This document shows, piece after piece, positions 1 to 6,183 of a stretch of 7,373 bases of DNA. The stretch is taken from assembly GCA_003567135.1 (NCBI GenBank), contig PXAI01000155.1, forward strand, positions 1 to 7,373, in the 5' to 3' direction. Within the stretch, counting starts at the first letter, position 1. Each line of letters starts with the position of its first letter. The DNA is from Balneolia bacterium. GTDB taxonomy: Bacteria > Bacteroidota > Rhodothermia > Balneolales > Cyclonatronaceae. The notes under the pieces are model-generated. The model made no database searches. It had not been told where the DNA came from and saw nothing but the letters and a program-made list of their open reading frames with translations. The position numbers and the translations under genes were made by a program.

Positions 1-588
1 GAAGGATTGACCAACGCGACCAGGCTTGCGATTCTGAACGCAAACTATGTGAAGGAAATGCTCAGAGATCATTTCAACGTGCTCTACATCGGAGCCAACG
101 GGCGTGCGGCTCATGAAATGATTATCGAGCTGCGCGACTTCAAACAGGAGTCCGGCGTGGAAGCTGTGGATATTGCCAAGCGCCTCATGGACTTCGGCTA
201 TCACGCGCCGACGCTCTCCTTCCCCGTTGCCGGAACGCTGATGATCGAGCCGACCGAAAGCGAAACCAAGCGTGAGCTGGATCGTTTCTGCGAGGCGATG
301 ATTCAGATCAAATCCGAAATAACCGATATTCTGGAAGGCCGCGCTGATAAGGAGGATAATCCCCTGAAAAATGCGCCGCATACGTCAACAGTGGCACTCG
401 CTGAAGACTGGAAGCATGCATACTCCCGCGAGCAGGCCGTATTCCCGTTACCATGGGTGAAAGAGTCAAAATTCTGGCCTTCAATCAGCCGGATTGACGA
501 TGCTTACGGCGACCGCAACCTGATGTGCAGCTGTCCGCCGATCGAAAGCTGGGATGATGCCGAAGAAACTACCGAACAGTCTGCCTGA
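1..588 (+). CDS. gcvP: Glycine dehydrogenase (decarboxylating), P-protein, C-terminal part (5' truncated by window edge)
   Basis: This is the last 195 codons of the glycine cleavage system P-protein. That PLP enzyme decarboxylates glycine and passes the aminomethyl group to the lipoyl arm of the H-protein in the cytoplasm. Reading is open from base 1, starting E-G-L-T-N-A-T; the TTG at 7 is an internal leucine codon, not a start. Recognisable P-protein blocks are AILNANYVKEML near the left edge, then DIAKRLMDFGYHAPTLSFPV, then GTLMIEPTESE, NPLKNAPHT, YSREQAVFP and the terminal DDAYGDRNLMCSCPP. Compared with E. coli GcvP (about 957 aa) roughly the last fifth is present, so the PLP-binding lysine lies upstream of the window. 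After the conserved CSCPP block there is a short acidic tail ending EETTEQSA, longer than in E. coli. The 125-nt gap to the next gene carries a hairpin and a promoter, so gcvP probably ends its transcription unit here. Identity is very secure. Confidence 0.97.
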   Translation, partial: EGLTNATRLAILNANYVKEMLRDHFNVLYIGANGRAAHEMIIELRDFKQESGVEAVDIAKRLMDFGYHAPTLSFPVAGTLMIEPTESETKRELDRFCEAMIQIKSEITDILEGRADKEDNPLKNAPHTSTVALAEDWKHAYSREQAVFPLPWVKESKFWPSISRIDDAYGDRNLMCSCPPIESWDDAEETTEQSA

Positions 589-614
589 GAAAATCAGGCG
601 GATTGCGCCGGCAA
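581..614 (+). terminator. Tandem hairpins over the gcvP stop codon (possible terminator or 3'-end stabiliser)
   Basis: Bases 581-588 (CTGCCTGA) pair with 594-601 (TCAGGCGG), giving an 8-bp stem with one T-G wobble and a GAAAA loop; the TGA stop at 586-588 lies in the left arm. A second small stem follows at once: TTGC (603-606) with GCAA (611-614). Neither is followed by a T-run, so this is not a textbook intrinsic terminator. It may be a transcript-end structure or chance. Only the pairing is seen; the role is inference. Confidence 0.35.
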
Positions 615-666
615 AGGTAATTTCCCTATGCCCAAAATTTTCCGGAACATTGTTTAATTTTGGATG

Positions 667-696
667 TTGAATAATTTGTACAGTTTAGTATCTTTG
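667..696 (+). promoter_or_regulatory. Bacteroidota-type promoter (-33 TTG, -7 TAnnTTTG)
   Basis: TATCTTTG at 689-696 is an exact match to the -7 consensus TAnnTTTG used by the primary sigma factor of Bacteroidota. TTG at 667-669 lies 19 nt upstream, the usual spacing for the -33 element. Transcription would then begin only about 10 nt before the ATG at 714, so the leader is very short and has no Shine-Dalgarno sequence. The element probably drives the 714-1148 gene and the PyrR-like gene after it. The match is visible; activity is inferred. Confidence 0.6.
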
Positions 697-713
697 TTGA
701 GATACACATATTT

Positions 714-1148
714 ATGAGAATAAGTAGACATCTTCCAATATTATTAATTCTGATTTTTGTGCTTGCAGCCGCATCTAACTACGTGATGGTGCGCGAATTC
801 AAGGCAAATATCCCTGATGCTTCCAAAAATGAGATCCATCTCATGTGGGTTTCAGAAAATGAATCGAACCTGAATCAGTACGTTTTGAAGCGTAAAATGG
901 TCAGCGATTCAGATTTCAACTTGATAGCAGAAGTTCAGCCGCAGTCCACCGCGGCGGGGGTGAAAACCTACAACTACGTTGACCGCAACGTGTTCAGAAA
1001 TAATGCTGACAACAATGAGCCGGTCGTTTATGAACTTCACGCTGTTTTCACGAATGGCCAGAAAGAGTTCATCGGTCAGGCTGAGGTTAATTACTCCTCA
1101 ACGGCGATTCGCAGAACGTGGGGAAGCATCAAAGCGATGTTCCAGTAA
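714..1148 (+). CDS. Small membrane-anchored or secreted protein with a fibronectin-III-like domain (hypothetical)
   Basis: I do not recognise a named family. The 144-aa product begins with basic residues (MRISRH) and a hydrophobic stretch at about residues 7-25, an uncleaved anchor or signal peptide; no lipobox cysteine is present. Residues 38-128 read like one fibronectin type III or similar beta sandwich: IHLMWVSENESNLNQYVLKRK (an alternating strand, then the N-x-Y-V-L-x-R pattern), FNLIAEV, TYNYVDRNVF, and VVYELHAVFTNGQ near the end, as in the Y-x-L-x-A-x-x-x-x-G strand of Fn3 folds. The tail at about 132-144 is basic and amphipathic (IRRTWGSIKAMFQ). It has its own promoter-like element, and a PyrR-type phosphoribosyltransferase starts 35 nt downstream, so the two are probably co-transcribed. 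Beyond an envelope location with a protein-interaction or structural fold I cannot assign a function. The coding call is firm; the fold is moderately sure. Confidence 0.8.
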   Translation: MRISRHLPILLILIFVLAAASNYVMVREFKANIPDASKNEIHLMWVSENESNLNQYVLKRKMVSDSDFNLIAEVQPQSTAAGVKTYNYVDRNVFRNNADNNEPVVYELHAVFTNGQKEFIGQAEVNYSSTAIRRTWGSIKAMFQ

Positions 1149-1183
1149 GAGGCAATCCGCTCAGAATTAAACTACCAAATTAA

Positions 1184-1696
1184 ATGGCTGAGACGAATCA
1201 TCCTGATACGCTTATCTTAATGGATGAAGCCAGAATAGAGCGCACCATCCGCCGGATTGCGTTTCAGATTCTCGAATACTATCCTGAAGCAGATGATCTG
1301 GTATTTCTCGGCATTGATTCAAGAGGCTACGCCGTTTCCAAATCCCTTGCTGAGATTGTATCCAAAGCAGCTTCGGTTAATATCGAATGTCATCCTATTT
1401 ATCCTTCCAGGCCTGAAATTCCGTCAAAAAACCACGTTGAGGGCAAAAACGTAATTTTGATTGATGACGTAATCTTCAGCGGAAAAACGGTCATCAAATC
1501 CCTGAAAAAAATCTTTGAAGCGGGTGAGCCTGAAGCCATTCAGCTTGCCGTTCTGGTTGATCGCGGGCACAGGCAGTTTCCTGTTTATCCGGAGTTTACG
1601 GGAACCCGGTATCCCACCAAGCTGCGCGAGCACGTCAGCGTTCAGTTCGATGAAACCAATCAGGCATTCCGGGTTATCCTCGACAGGAATAATTAA
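1184..1696 (+). CDS. pyrR: PyrR-type phosphoribosyltransferase (bifunctional pyr regulator/uracil phosphoribosyltransferase family)
   Basis: This 170-aa cytoplasmic protein has a type I phosphoribosyltransferase fold. The PRPP loop is at residues 90-103 (VILIDDVIFSGKTV, acidic pair D94-D95). The PyrR signature follows in IQLAVLVDRGHRQFPV at 119-134, with a C-terminal VSVQFDE strand like the VMVQLDE of Bacillus PyrR. The N-terminal LMDEARIERTIRRIAFQI matches the PyrR opening ILDEQAIRRALTRIAHEM. In Bacillus, PyrR binds pyr mRNA to attenuate transcription and has weak uracil phosphoribosyltransferase activity. Two differences stand out. The segment between the central strand and the PRPP loop (about 68-88) is roughly ten residues shorter than in Bacillus, which removes much of the flexible loop. 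The positions aligned with Thr18 and His22, reported as RNA-contacting in Bacillus, are Arg and Phe here. No pyr biosynthesis gene adjoins it. Family membership is secure; RNA regulation is doubtful. ATG at 1184 fits the family's N-terminus, with no Shine-Dalgarno sequence. Confidence 0.88.
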   Translation: MAETNHPDTLILMDEARIERTIRRIAFQILEYYPEADDLVFLGIDSRGYAVSKSLAEIVSKAASVNIECHPIYPSRPEIPSKNHVEGKNVILIDDVIFSGKTVIKSLKKIFEAGEPEAIQLAVLVDRGHRQFPVYPEFTGTRYPTKLREHVSVQFDETNQAFRVILDRNN

Positions 1697-1759
1697 GATA
1701 AACTCAAGTTATTCAGGGGTTTTTTAGAATTCCCGAATTTGGGGAGATAGAAGCCATTT

Positions 1760-1823
1760 AAAGTTGAAAAGTTGCTATTTTCACTATCTGAATTTTGATC
1801 ATTCAAAAGTTAAATATCTGAAT
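1760..1823 (+). promoter_or_regulatory. Operator-like repeats upstream of the DUF3078-like gene
   Basis: The AT-rich 140-nt gap before 1837 holds several ordered repeats. AAAGTTG occurs at 1760-1766 and 1768-1774. TATCTGAAT occurs at 1785-1793 and again at 1815-1823, a 30-nt step. Between them lies a perfect dyad, TTTTGA-TCAT-TCAAAA (1793-1808). GAATTTTG (1790-1797) differs by one base from the TAnnTTTG -7 element, but no well-spaced -33 TTG accompanies it (gaps of 15 or 23). This is probably the promoter/operator region of the outer-membrane protein gene. Repeats are seen; regulation is inferred. Confidence 0.35.
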
Positions 1824-1836
1824 ACCAATACATGCT

Positions 1837-2718
1837 ATGATGAAATCATTACAAGTTACAGCATCATTTTTGATTGCATTTTTACTTCTTTTCCCGGGAA
1901 CATCTTTTGCCGGATCAGACCTTGGGCTTGACTGGGGTGATGTTCCACCTGATTCTGTTTCTCCATGGAATCTCGAATTAACCGGTGCGCTGAACGGCTC
2001 GCAGGCCAGCTACAGCAACTGGCAGCAGGGGGGCGTAAACACGCTTTCGGTTGCAGCATCAACCGTTTTTAACGCGCGATACAGAAAAAAAGAATGGGGA
2101 TATGCGCTTCGTACCAACCTTGCCTATGGTCAGGCAAAAATCGACGACGAATACCGTAAAACCGATGACGTCATCTCAATCAGGAACAGGTTTCGTCGTT
2201 TCTTCCCTGATGACAGATGGAGTATTGTATTGGATATTAATTTCATCAGCCAGTTTGATATCGGAAAAGACCGGGATCTCGAAAACACCGTCTCCAGATT
2301 CCTGGCTCCGGGTTATTTAACCGAATCAATCGGTATCTCTTATCAGCCTGTAGAATATTTTTCAGTCGATTCCGGTGTGGCGTTGAAACAAACGTTTGTT
2401 CGTGATACAAATCTTTCTGAAAGATATGGTCTTGATCCCGGTGACACGTTCCGAAACGAGGCCGGTTTGAATCTGCAGATTCAGTTTGAAAAAGACATCC
2501 TGGAAAATGTCAGGTTTTTGACATCCGTTGAAACGTTCAGTAACCTGAACCGCAGCCTGACAAGCACCGACGTTAATTATAAAGCGGAACTGATTGGAAG
2601 AATCAACAACTTCCTCACCACGAACTTTCAGTTCCAGGCCGTTTACAACGATGACGTATCCAAAGAAGTGCAGCTGAGACAGGTTCTCTCTGTAGGCCTT
2701 AACTTCAGGATTATCTGA
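1837..2718 (+). CDS. DUF3078-like outer-membrane beta-barrel protein
   Basis: This 293-aa protein starts with a clear Sec signal peptide: MMK, a hydrophobic core at about 9-20, and likely cleavage after the GTSFA motif near residue 25. The mature part opens with W44-N-L-E-L-T-G-A-L-N-G-S-Q, then SYSNWQQGG (58-66), NARYRKKEW (79-87), LAYGQ (95-99) and KTDDVIS (108-114). That order (sNWaxGG, a YkkxxW strand, then a K-x-D-D motif) is characteristic of the Bacteroidota DUF3078 family. The remainder is alternating amphipathic beta strands typical of an outer-membrane barrel, ending VLSVGLNFRII; the last residue is Ile, not the usual Phe, with Phe four from the end. The family's molecular function is unknown to me. 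It stands alone between an operator-like region and a strong terminator, so it is probably monocistronic. ATG at 1837 is followed directly by another ATG at 1840, and either could be used; no Shine-Dalgarno sequence is visible. Confidence 0.85.
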   Translation: MMKSLQVTASFLIAFLLLFPGTSFAGSDLGLDWGDVPPDSVSPWNLELTGALNGSQASYSNWQQGGVNTLSVAASTVFNARYRKKEWGYALRTNLAYGQAKIDDEYRKTDDVISIRNRFRRFFPDDRWSIVLDINFISQFDIGKDRDLENTVSRFLAPGYLTESIGISYQPVEYFSVDSGVALKQTFVRDTNLSERYGLDPGDTFRNEAGLNLQIQFEKDILENVRFLTSVETFSNLNRSLTSTDVNYKAELIGRINNFLTTNFQFQAVYNDDVSKEVQLRQVLSVGLNFRII

Positions 2719-2741
2719 TCAGTCCCGATCTTAATTATCTT

Positions 2742-2780
2742 AAACAGGAAAACGGGAGATCATCCGGTTTTCCTGTTTTT
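2742..2780 (+). terminator. Strong intrinsic terminator after the DUF3078-like gene
   Basis: Bases 2742-2753 (AAACAGGAAAAC) pair perfectly with 2767-2778 (GTTTTCCTGTTT), a 12-bp stem. The 13-nt loop can form an extra GGA/TCC pairing (2755-2757 with 2763-2765). The right arm runs into a T-tract (2776-2780), then ATTT. The structure starts 23 nt after the 2718 stop and ends 21 nt before the next ATG at 2802. It is the best-supported regulatory element in the window. Confidence 0.9.
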
Positions 2781-2801
2781 ATTTGAACCATAGGTTTTCT
2801 C

Positions 2802-4157
2802 ATGTACACCGAACTTATCCCATATATAGAGCGCTGGCTTCGCCATTTCAAAATTGATGATCAGGCAGGATTTGAGAGCGTGTACAAGGCTGCCGACCTC
2901 AATAAACCGGAGCTGGAAAAGGTCTATCAGGAATTTTTCAACCGGATGAAGGATAATTATCCGTTTCATCTGCCGGAGTATGCCGGGCAGATGCTCAAGC
3001 CTCCGCATCCGTACGCTTGGCTGGCTTATTCGCTGACGATGATGCTGAACCCGAACAATCACGCGCTGGACGGCGGTCCCGCTACTTCAGAAATGGAGAA
3101 AGAGGTGATTGATAAAATCGGGGAGATGTTTGGCTACAAAAAACCGTTTTTGGGTCATCTTACCGGAGGCGGAACTGTGGCGAATCTTGAAGCGCTCTGG
3201 GTGGCGGGGAAATCGCATCCCGGAAAGCCCGTCCTGTTTTCTGAAGCCGCGCATTACACGCACAAGCGGATGTGCGAAGTTCTGGGATTGCCGTATAAAG
3301 TCATCAGGGAAACCGAAGAAGGGATGATGGATGTGGAGCACCTGAAGTCAGAAATTGAGGGTGCCGGTACGGTTGTCGTTACGATGGGAACCACGGGCCG
3401 GGGCGTAACCGAGCCGCTCGCGCAGATTGTTTCGGTATGCAAAAAACACGGCGTAAGGATCCATTTGGATGCAGCCTACGGAGGTTTCTTTAAACTGGTT
3501 GAGGGTCGGCTTCATTACGATAATCTTTCCTGGGCGTTCACGAATCTGGCCGACAGCATCGTAGTTGATCCGCACAAACATGGCCTTCAGCCGTACGGAT
3601 GCGGCGCGGTACTTTTCAAAGATCCTGAAGTGGGCTCTTTTTACAAGCACGATTCGCCCTATACCTATTTTTCCAGCGATGAACTTCATCTCGGTGAAAT
3701 CACGCTGGAGTGCAGTCGCCCCGGAGCATCCGCCGCAGCGCTCTGGTTTACGCTGAATCTGATCCCTCTTGATGAAAACGGACTTGGCAGCATGCTGAAA
3801 TCCAGCCTGAATGCTTCCATGGCGCTTTACAGAGCGTTGAAAAACAGCGACCACTTTTTCCCGGTTAGCAAACCGCACCTGGATATCGTTTGTTTTGCAC
3901 CCAACCTGAGCTCAATGTCTGAAATCTCGGAAGCTTCAAAAACGATTTTCAGAAACGGTATGGAAGGAGAAAAGCCGCTTTATCTGAGTTTATTCAGGAT
4001 GAAATCAGAAACGTTTACAAAACTATTCCCGAAAATTGAGGCCGATCAGGATGAGGTTACGCTGCTCAGAAGTGTGCTGATGAAACCGACACATGAAGCC
4101 TTTATCCCGGAGATGATAAACCGGCTGAATAAATTATTTCTGACAATCAGGGGATAA
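2802..4157 (+). CDS. PLP-dependent group II decarboxylase-family enzyme (aromatic-L-amino-acid/glutamate decarboxylase-like), substrate unknown
   Basis: This 451-aa cytoplasmic enzyme has the fold-type I PLP layout of group II amino-acid decarboxylases, at the usual family length. Visible motifs, in order: NPNNHALDGGPATSEMEKEV (83-102), which matches the N-terminal substrate/PLP region; LTGGGTVANLEAL (120-132), the phosphate-binding loop; EAAHYTHKRMCEVLGL (148-163), with H151 as the likely ring-stacking histidine; IHLDAAYGG (220-228), with D223 contacting the pyridine nitrogen; and SIVVDPHKHG (252-261), with K259 as the Schiff-base lysine. ECSRPGAS (303-310) and LWFTL (314-318) follow. The reaction is probably decarboxylation of an amino acid to an amine and CO2. 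The substrate cannot be read from sequence, and a lyase or transaminase-like member is possible. ATG at 2802 is the only sensible start because the frame has a TGA at 2784-2786. The start lies 21 nt past a strong terminator, leaving little room for a separate promoter. A secreted M14 peptidase follows after 52 nt. Confidence 0.88.
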   Translation: MYTELIPYIERWLRHFKIDDQAGFESVYKAADLNKPELEKVYQEFFNRMKDNYPFHLPEYAGQMLKPPHPYAWLAYSLTMMLNPNNHALDGGPATSEMEKEVIDKIGEMFGYKKPFLGHLTGGGTVANLEALWVAGKSHPGKPVLFSEAAHYTHKRMCEVLGLPYKVIRETEEGMMDVEHLKSEIEGAGTVVVTMGTTGRGVTEPLAQIVSVCKKHGVRIHLDAAYGGFFKLVEGRLHYDNLSWAFTNLADSIVVDPHKHGLQPYGCGAVLFKDPEVGSFYKHDSPYTYFSSDELHLGEITLECSRPGASAAALWFTLNLIPLDENGLGSMLKSSLNASMALYRALKNSDHFFPVSKPHLDIVCFAPNLSSMSEISEASKTIFRNGMEGEKPLYLSLFRMKSETFTKLFPKIEADQDEVTLLRSVLMKPTHEAFIPEMINRLNKLFLTIRG

Positions 4158-4162
4158 TTTAT

Positions 4163-4191
4163 ATTTTAGAGATCGACTATATTTCTAAAAT
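4163..4191. other. AT-rich inverted repeat (hairpin or operator) before the M14 peptidase gene
   Basis: ATTTTAGAGAT (4163-4173) pairs with ATTTCTAAAAT (4181-4191), an 11-bp stem with one G-T wobble and a 7-nt loop. No T-run follows on the plus strand, so it is a poor terminator. TATATTTC (4178-4185) inside it is one base away from the TAnnTTTG -7 element, so this could be a promoter with an overlapping operator for the gene at 4210. Pairing is seen; function is inferred. Confidence 0.4.
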
Positions 4192-4209
4192 TAAAGGCTT
4201 CCTGACTAC

Positions 4210-6174
4210 ATGCGACAACTCGCCAATGCCATTATTATGGCTTTTTTCGGACTTTCAGTTCTTCTAATCCCCGCTAATCTTCACGCTCAAACATCTGACC
4301 CTGATCCTGAAACGTATTACAGAGTTCAGATTCCGTTTTCCACCACGGCCGAGTTTGACGGCATCACTTCTCTCGAAATTGCGGTTGATCACGCCCATAT
4401 TGAAGGGCAGAGCATTTACGCCGAGCTCTCCGGTTATGAGCTTCAGATGTTGCTCGATGCAGGTTTTACGTATGATGTTTTGGTAGAGGATGTCGTTTCG
4501 TGGTACGAAGATATGTTCGTCAACGATCCGATTCTCACGGGCCAGGTTGCGTTTACTCCTTCACCCGATACGCCGGAAAATTTTAATCTGGGCTCGTTTG
4601 CCGGACATCTTACGCTCGAAGAGGTTGAGGAAGAGCTGGATCTGATGCACGAACTTTTCCCGGAGTTGATCACAGAAAAATTCAGTATCGGTACGTCTAT
4701 CGAAGGGCGCGATATATGGAGCGTATGGATGGGAACGGGCGATTTTGACGAAAAACCACAGGCTTATTTTAATTCGCTGATACACGCCCGCGAGCCGAAC
4801 AGCATGACCGCGCTGATTTACACGATGTGGTGGCTGCTCGAAAATTATGGTGAGGATGAAATGGCCACTTTTCTCCTTGAAAACCGCGCGATGGCTTTCT
4901 CGCCGGTCTTGAATCCCGATGGATATGAGTACAACCGCCAGACTAATCCCAACGGCGGCGGCATGCACCGGAAGAATATGCGTGATACCGGAGGCTCAAA
5001 TCCCGGAATCGACCTCAACCGAAACTTTGGCCCGGAAAACTTCTGGGATCATCCCAACGGCGGTTCAAGTACGTTCCCGAACAGCGATACATATCGCGGG
5101 ACAGAGCCGTTCAGCGAACCGGAAACACAGGCTATCCGGGATTTTGTAAATGCAAACGATTTCCGCACGGCGTTCAATTATCACACCTTCAGCAATCTGC
5201 TCGTTTATCCCTACGGCGCGCTGCAGCGGGAAACGCCAGAAAGCCACATTTTCAGGGGATATGCAGAGGAAATGACCGAATATAATGACTATGTGTATGG
5301 CACGGATATGGAAACGGTGGGATATAATACACGCGGCGGAGCAGATGACTGGATGTATGGTCAGCCAATCAATTATGATGAAGACAGATCCCGGATTATT
5401 TCCATGACGCCAGAAGTCGGAAGCTGGTCTGATTATTTTTGGCCGCCGGTTCATCGCATCGAGACATTATCAGCCGAAAATCTGCATCCCAACATTTTGC
5501 TGGCGCTGTATGCCGGTCCTGAACTCCGCGAAGAGTGGAGCGGCCCTCCGGTTGCCGGTCTTGAGAAGCTTGAAATCGGTAAAGAAAATTCGCTCTATTT
5601 TGAGTTTGAAGGGGTATATAACTACGGCCGGACATCAATCTCAGGAGCAACCATCACCATTACCACAGATTCTGAGTATGCCGAAATCATTGTCGGCGAG
5701 GTTTCGCTGGATGATGTAAAGCCTGATGCCGAACTGACGTGGGTTCCCGAGCCGTTCGTCATCGAAATCGATCCGTGGACTTCCACGCAGGTCGAAATCC
5801 CCGTTACGCTTACGCTGCAGGCGCCGTTCATGAAGCAGGCGTACGAATTTGAGTACACCTTCACCACCGAAGGATCGCCGCTTTCGAATGAGGAGGGAGA
5901 TGATATCCCGACGATAGCGGAGCTGCACCAAAATTATCCGAATCCGTTTAACCCCACGACCCAAATTCGCTACGATTTGCCTGAGGCAGGTACAGTAAGG
6001 CTGGATGTCTACGACGTGACCGGCAGAAGGGTTGCTGAACTGGTAAACGAGCATCAGAACGCCGGAGCGAATCAGGTCAATTTTGACGGATCTTCGCTTT
6101 CCAGCGGGATTTATCTCTATCGACTCTCGTTCGGAAACGTGACGCTCACCCGCAAAATGATGCTGGTGAAATAA
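4210..6174 (+). CDS. Secreted M14 zinc carboxypeptidase with C-terminal type IX secretion (Por) sorting domain
   Basis: This 654-aa exported protein removes C-terminal residues from peptides outside the cell. A Sec signal peptide (1-26, ending NLHA before QTS) is followed by a propeptide-like region at about 36-115. The M14 catalytic domain spans about 130-435. The zinc ligands are H192 and E195 in IHAREPNS and H325 in FNYHTFSN. R254 (MHRKNMRD) and N270-R271 (GIDLNRNF) form the substrate carboxylate site. TYRGTEPFSEPET (294-306) is a family hallmark. Y372 (GYNTRGGADDW) corresponds to Tyr248 of carboxypeptidase A, and E402 (MTPEVGSW) to the general base Glu270. A beta-sandwich spacer (about 445-555) leads to the T9SS type A sorting tail (about 570-654): HQNYPNPFNPTTQIRY, YDVTGRRVAELV, SSGIYLYRL, and a basic end TRKMMLVK. 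All catalytic residues are intact. The tail implies export by a Por/T9SS machine encoded elsewhere and probable cell-surface attachment or release after tail removal. It may be co-transcribed with the PLP enzyme upstream. The ATG at 4210 places the signal peptide correctly. Confidence 0.95.
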   Translation: MRQLANAIIMAFFGLSVLLIPANLHAQTSDPDPETYYRVQIPFSTTAEFDGITSLEIAVDHAHIEGQSIYAELSGYELQMLLDAGFTYDVLVEDVVSWYEDMFVNDPILTGQVAFTPSPDTPENFNLGSFAGHLTLEEVEEELDLMHELFPELITEKFSIGTSIEGRDIWSVWMGTGDFDEKPQAYFNSLIHAREPNSMTALIYTMWWLLENYGEDEMATFLLENRAMAFSPVLNPDGYEYNRQTNPNGGGMHRKNMRDTGGSNPGIDLNRNFGPENFWDHPNGGSSTFPNSDTYRGTEPFSEPETQAIRDFVNANDFRTAFNYHTFSNLLVYPYGALQRETPESHIFRGYAEEMTEYNDYVYGTDMETVGYNTRGGADDWMYGQPINYDEDRSRIISMTPEVGSWSDYFWPPVHRIETLSAENLHPNILLALYAGPELREEWSGPPVAGLEKLEIGKENSLYFEFEGVYNYGRTSISGATITITTDSEYAEIIVGEVSLDDVKPDAELTWVPEPFVIEIDPWTSTQVEIPVTLTLQAPFMKQAYEFEYTFTTEGSPLSNEEGDDIPTIAELHQNYPNPFNPTTQIRYDLPEAGTVRLDVYDVTGRRVAELVNEHQNAGANQVNFDGSSLSSGIYLYRLSFGNVTLTRKMMLVK

Positions 6175-6183
6175 CAGCCTGTT

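Noticed and set aside
1697..1740. Possible terminator after the PyrR-like gene (T-run at 1720-1725)
   Set aside because: The T-run is preceded only by a 4-bp palindrome (AACT/AGTT) and no stable stem. The GGG/CCC pairing spans the T-run in place of preceding it, so no terminator can be supported.
3348..3878. A 176-codon open frame on the minus strand inside the PLP-enzyme gene
   Set aside because: It lies wholly antisense to a gene with all family motifs, its product shows no recognisable domain, and long antisense frames are common opposite codon-biased genes.
4561..5454. Two overlapping minus-strand frames (135 and 129 codons) opposite the M14 peptidase
   Set aside because: They are antisense to the conserved catalytic domain and have low-complexity, family-less products, so they are shadows of the real gene.
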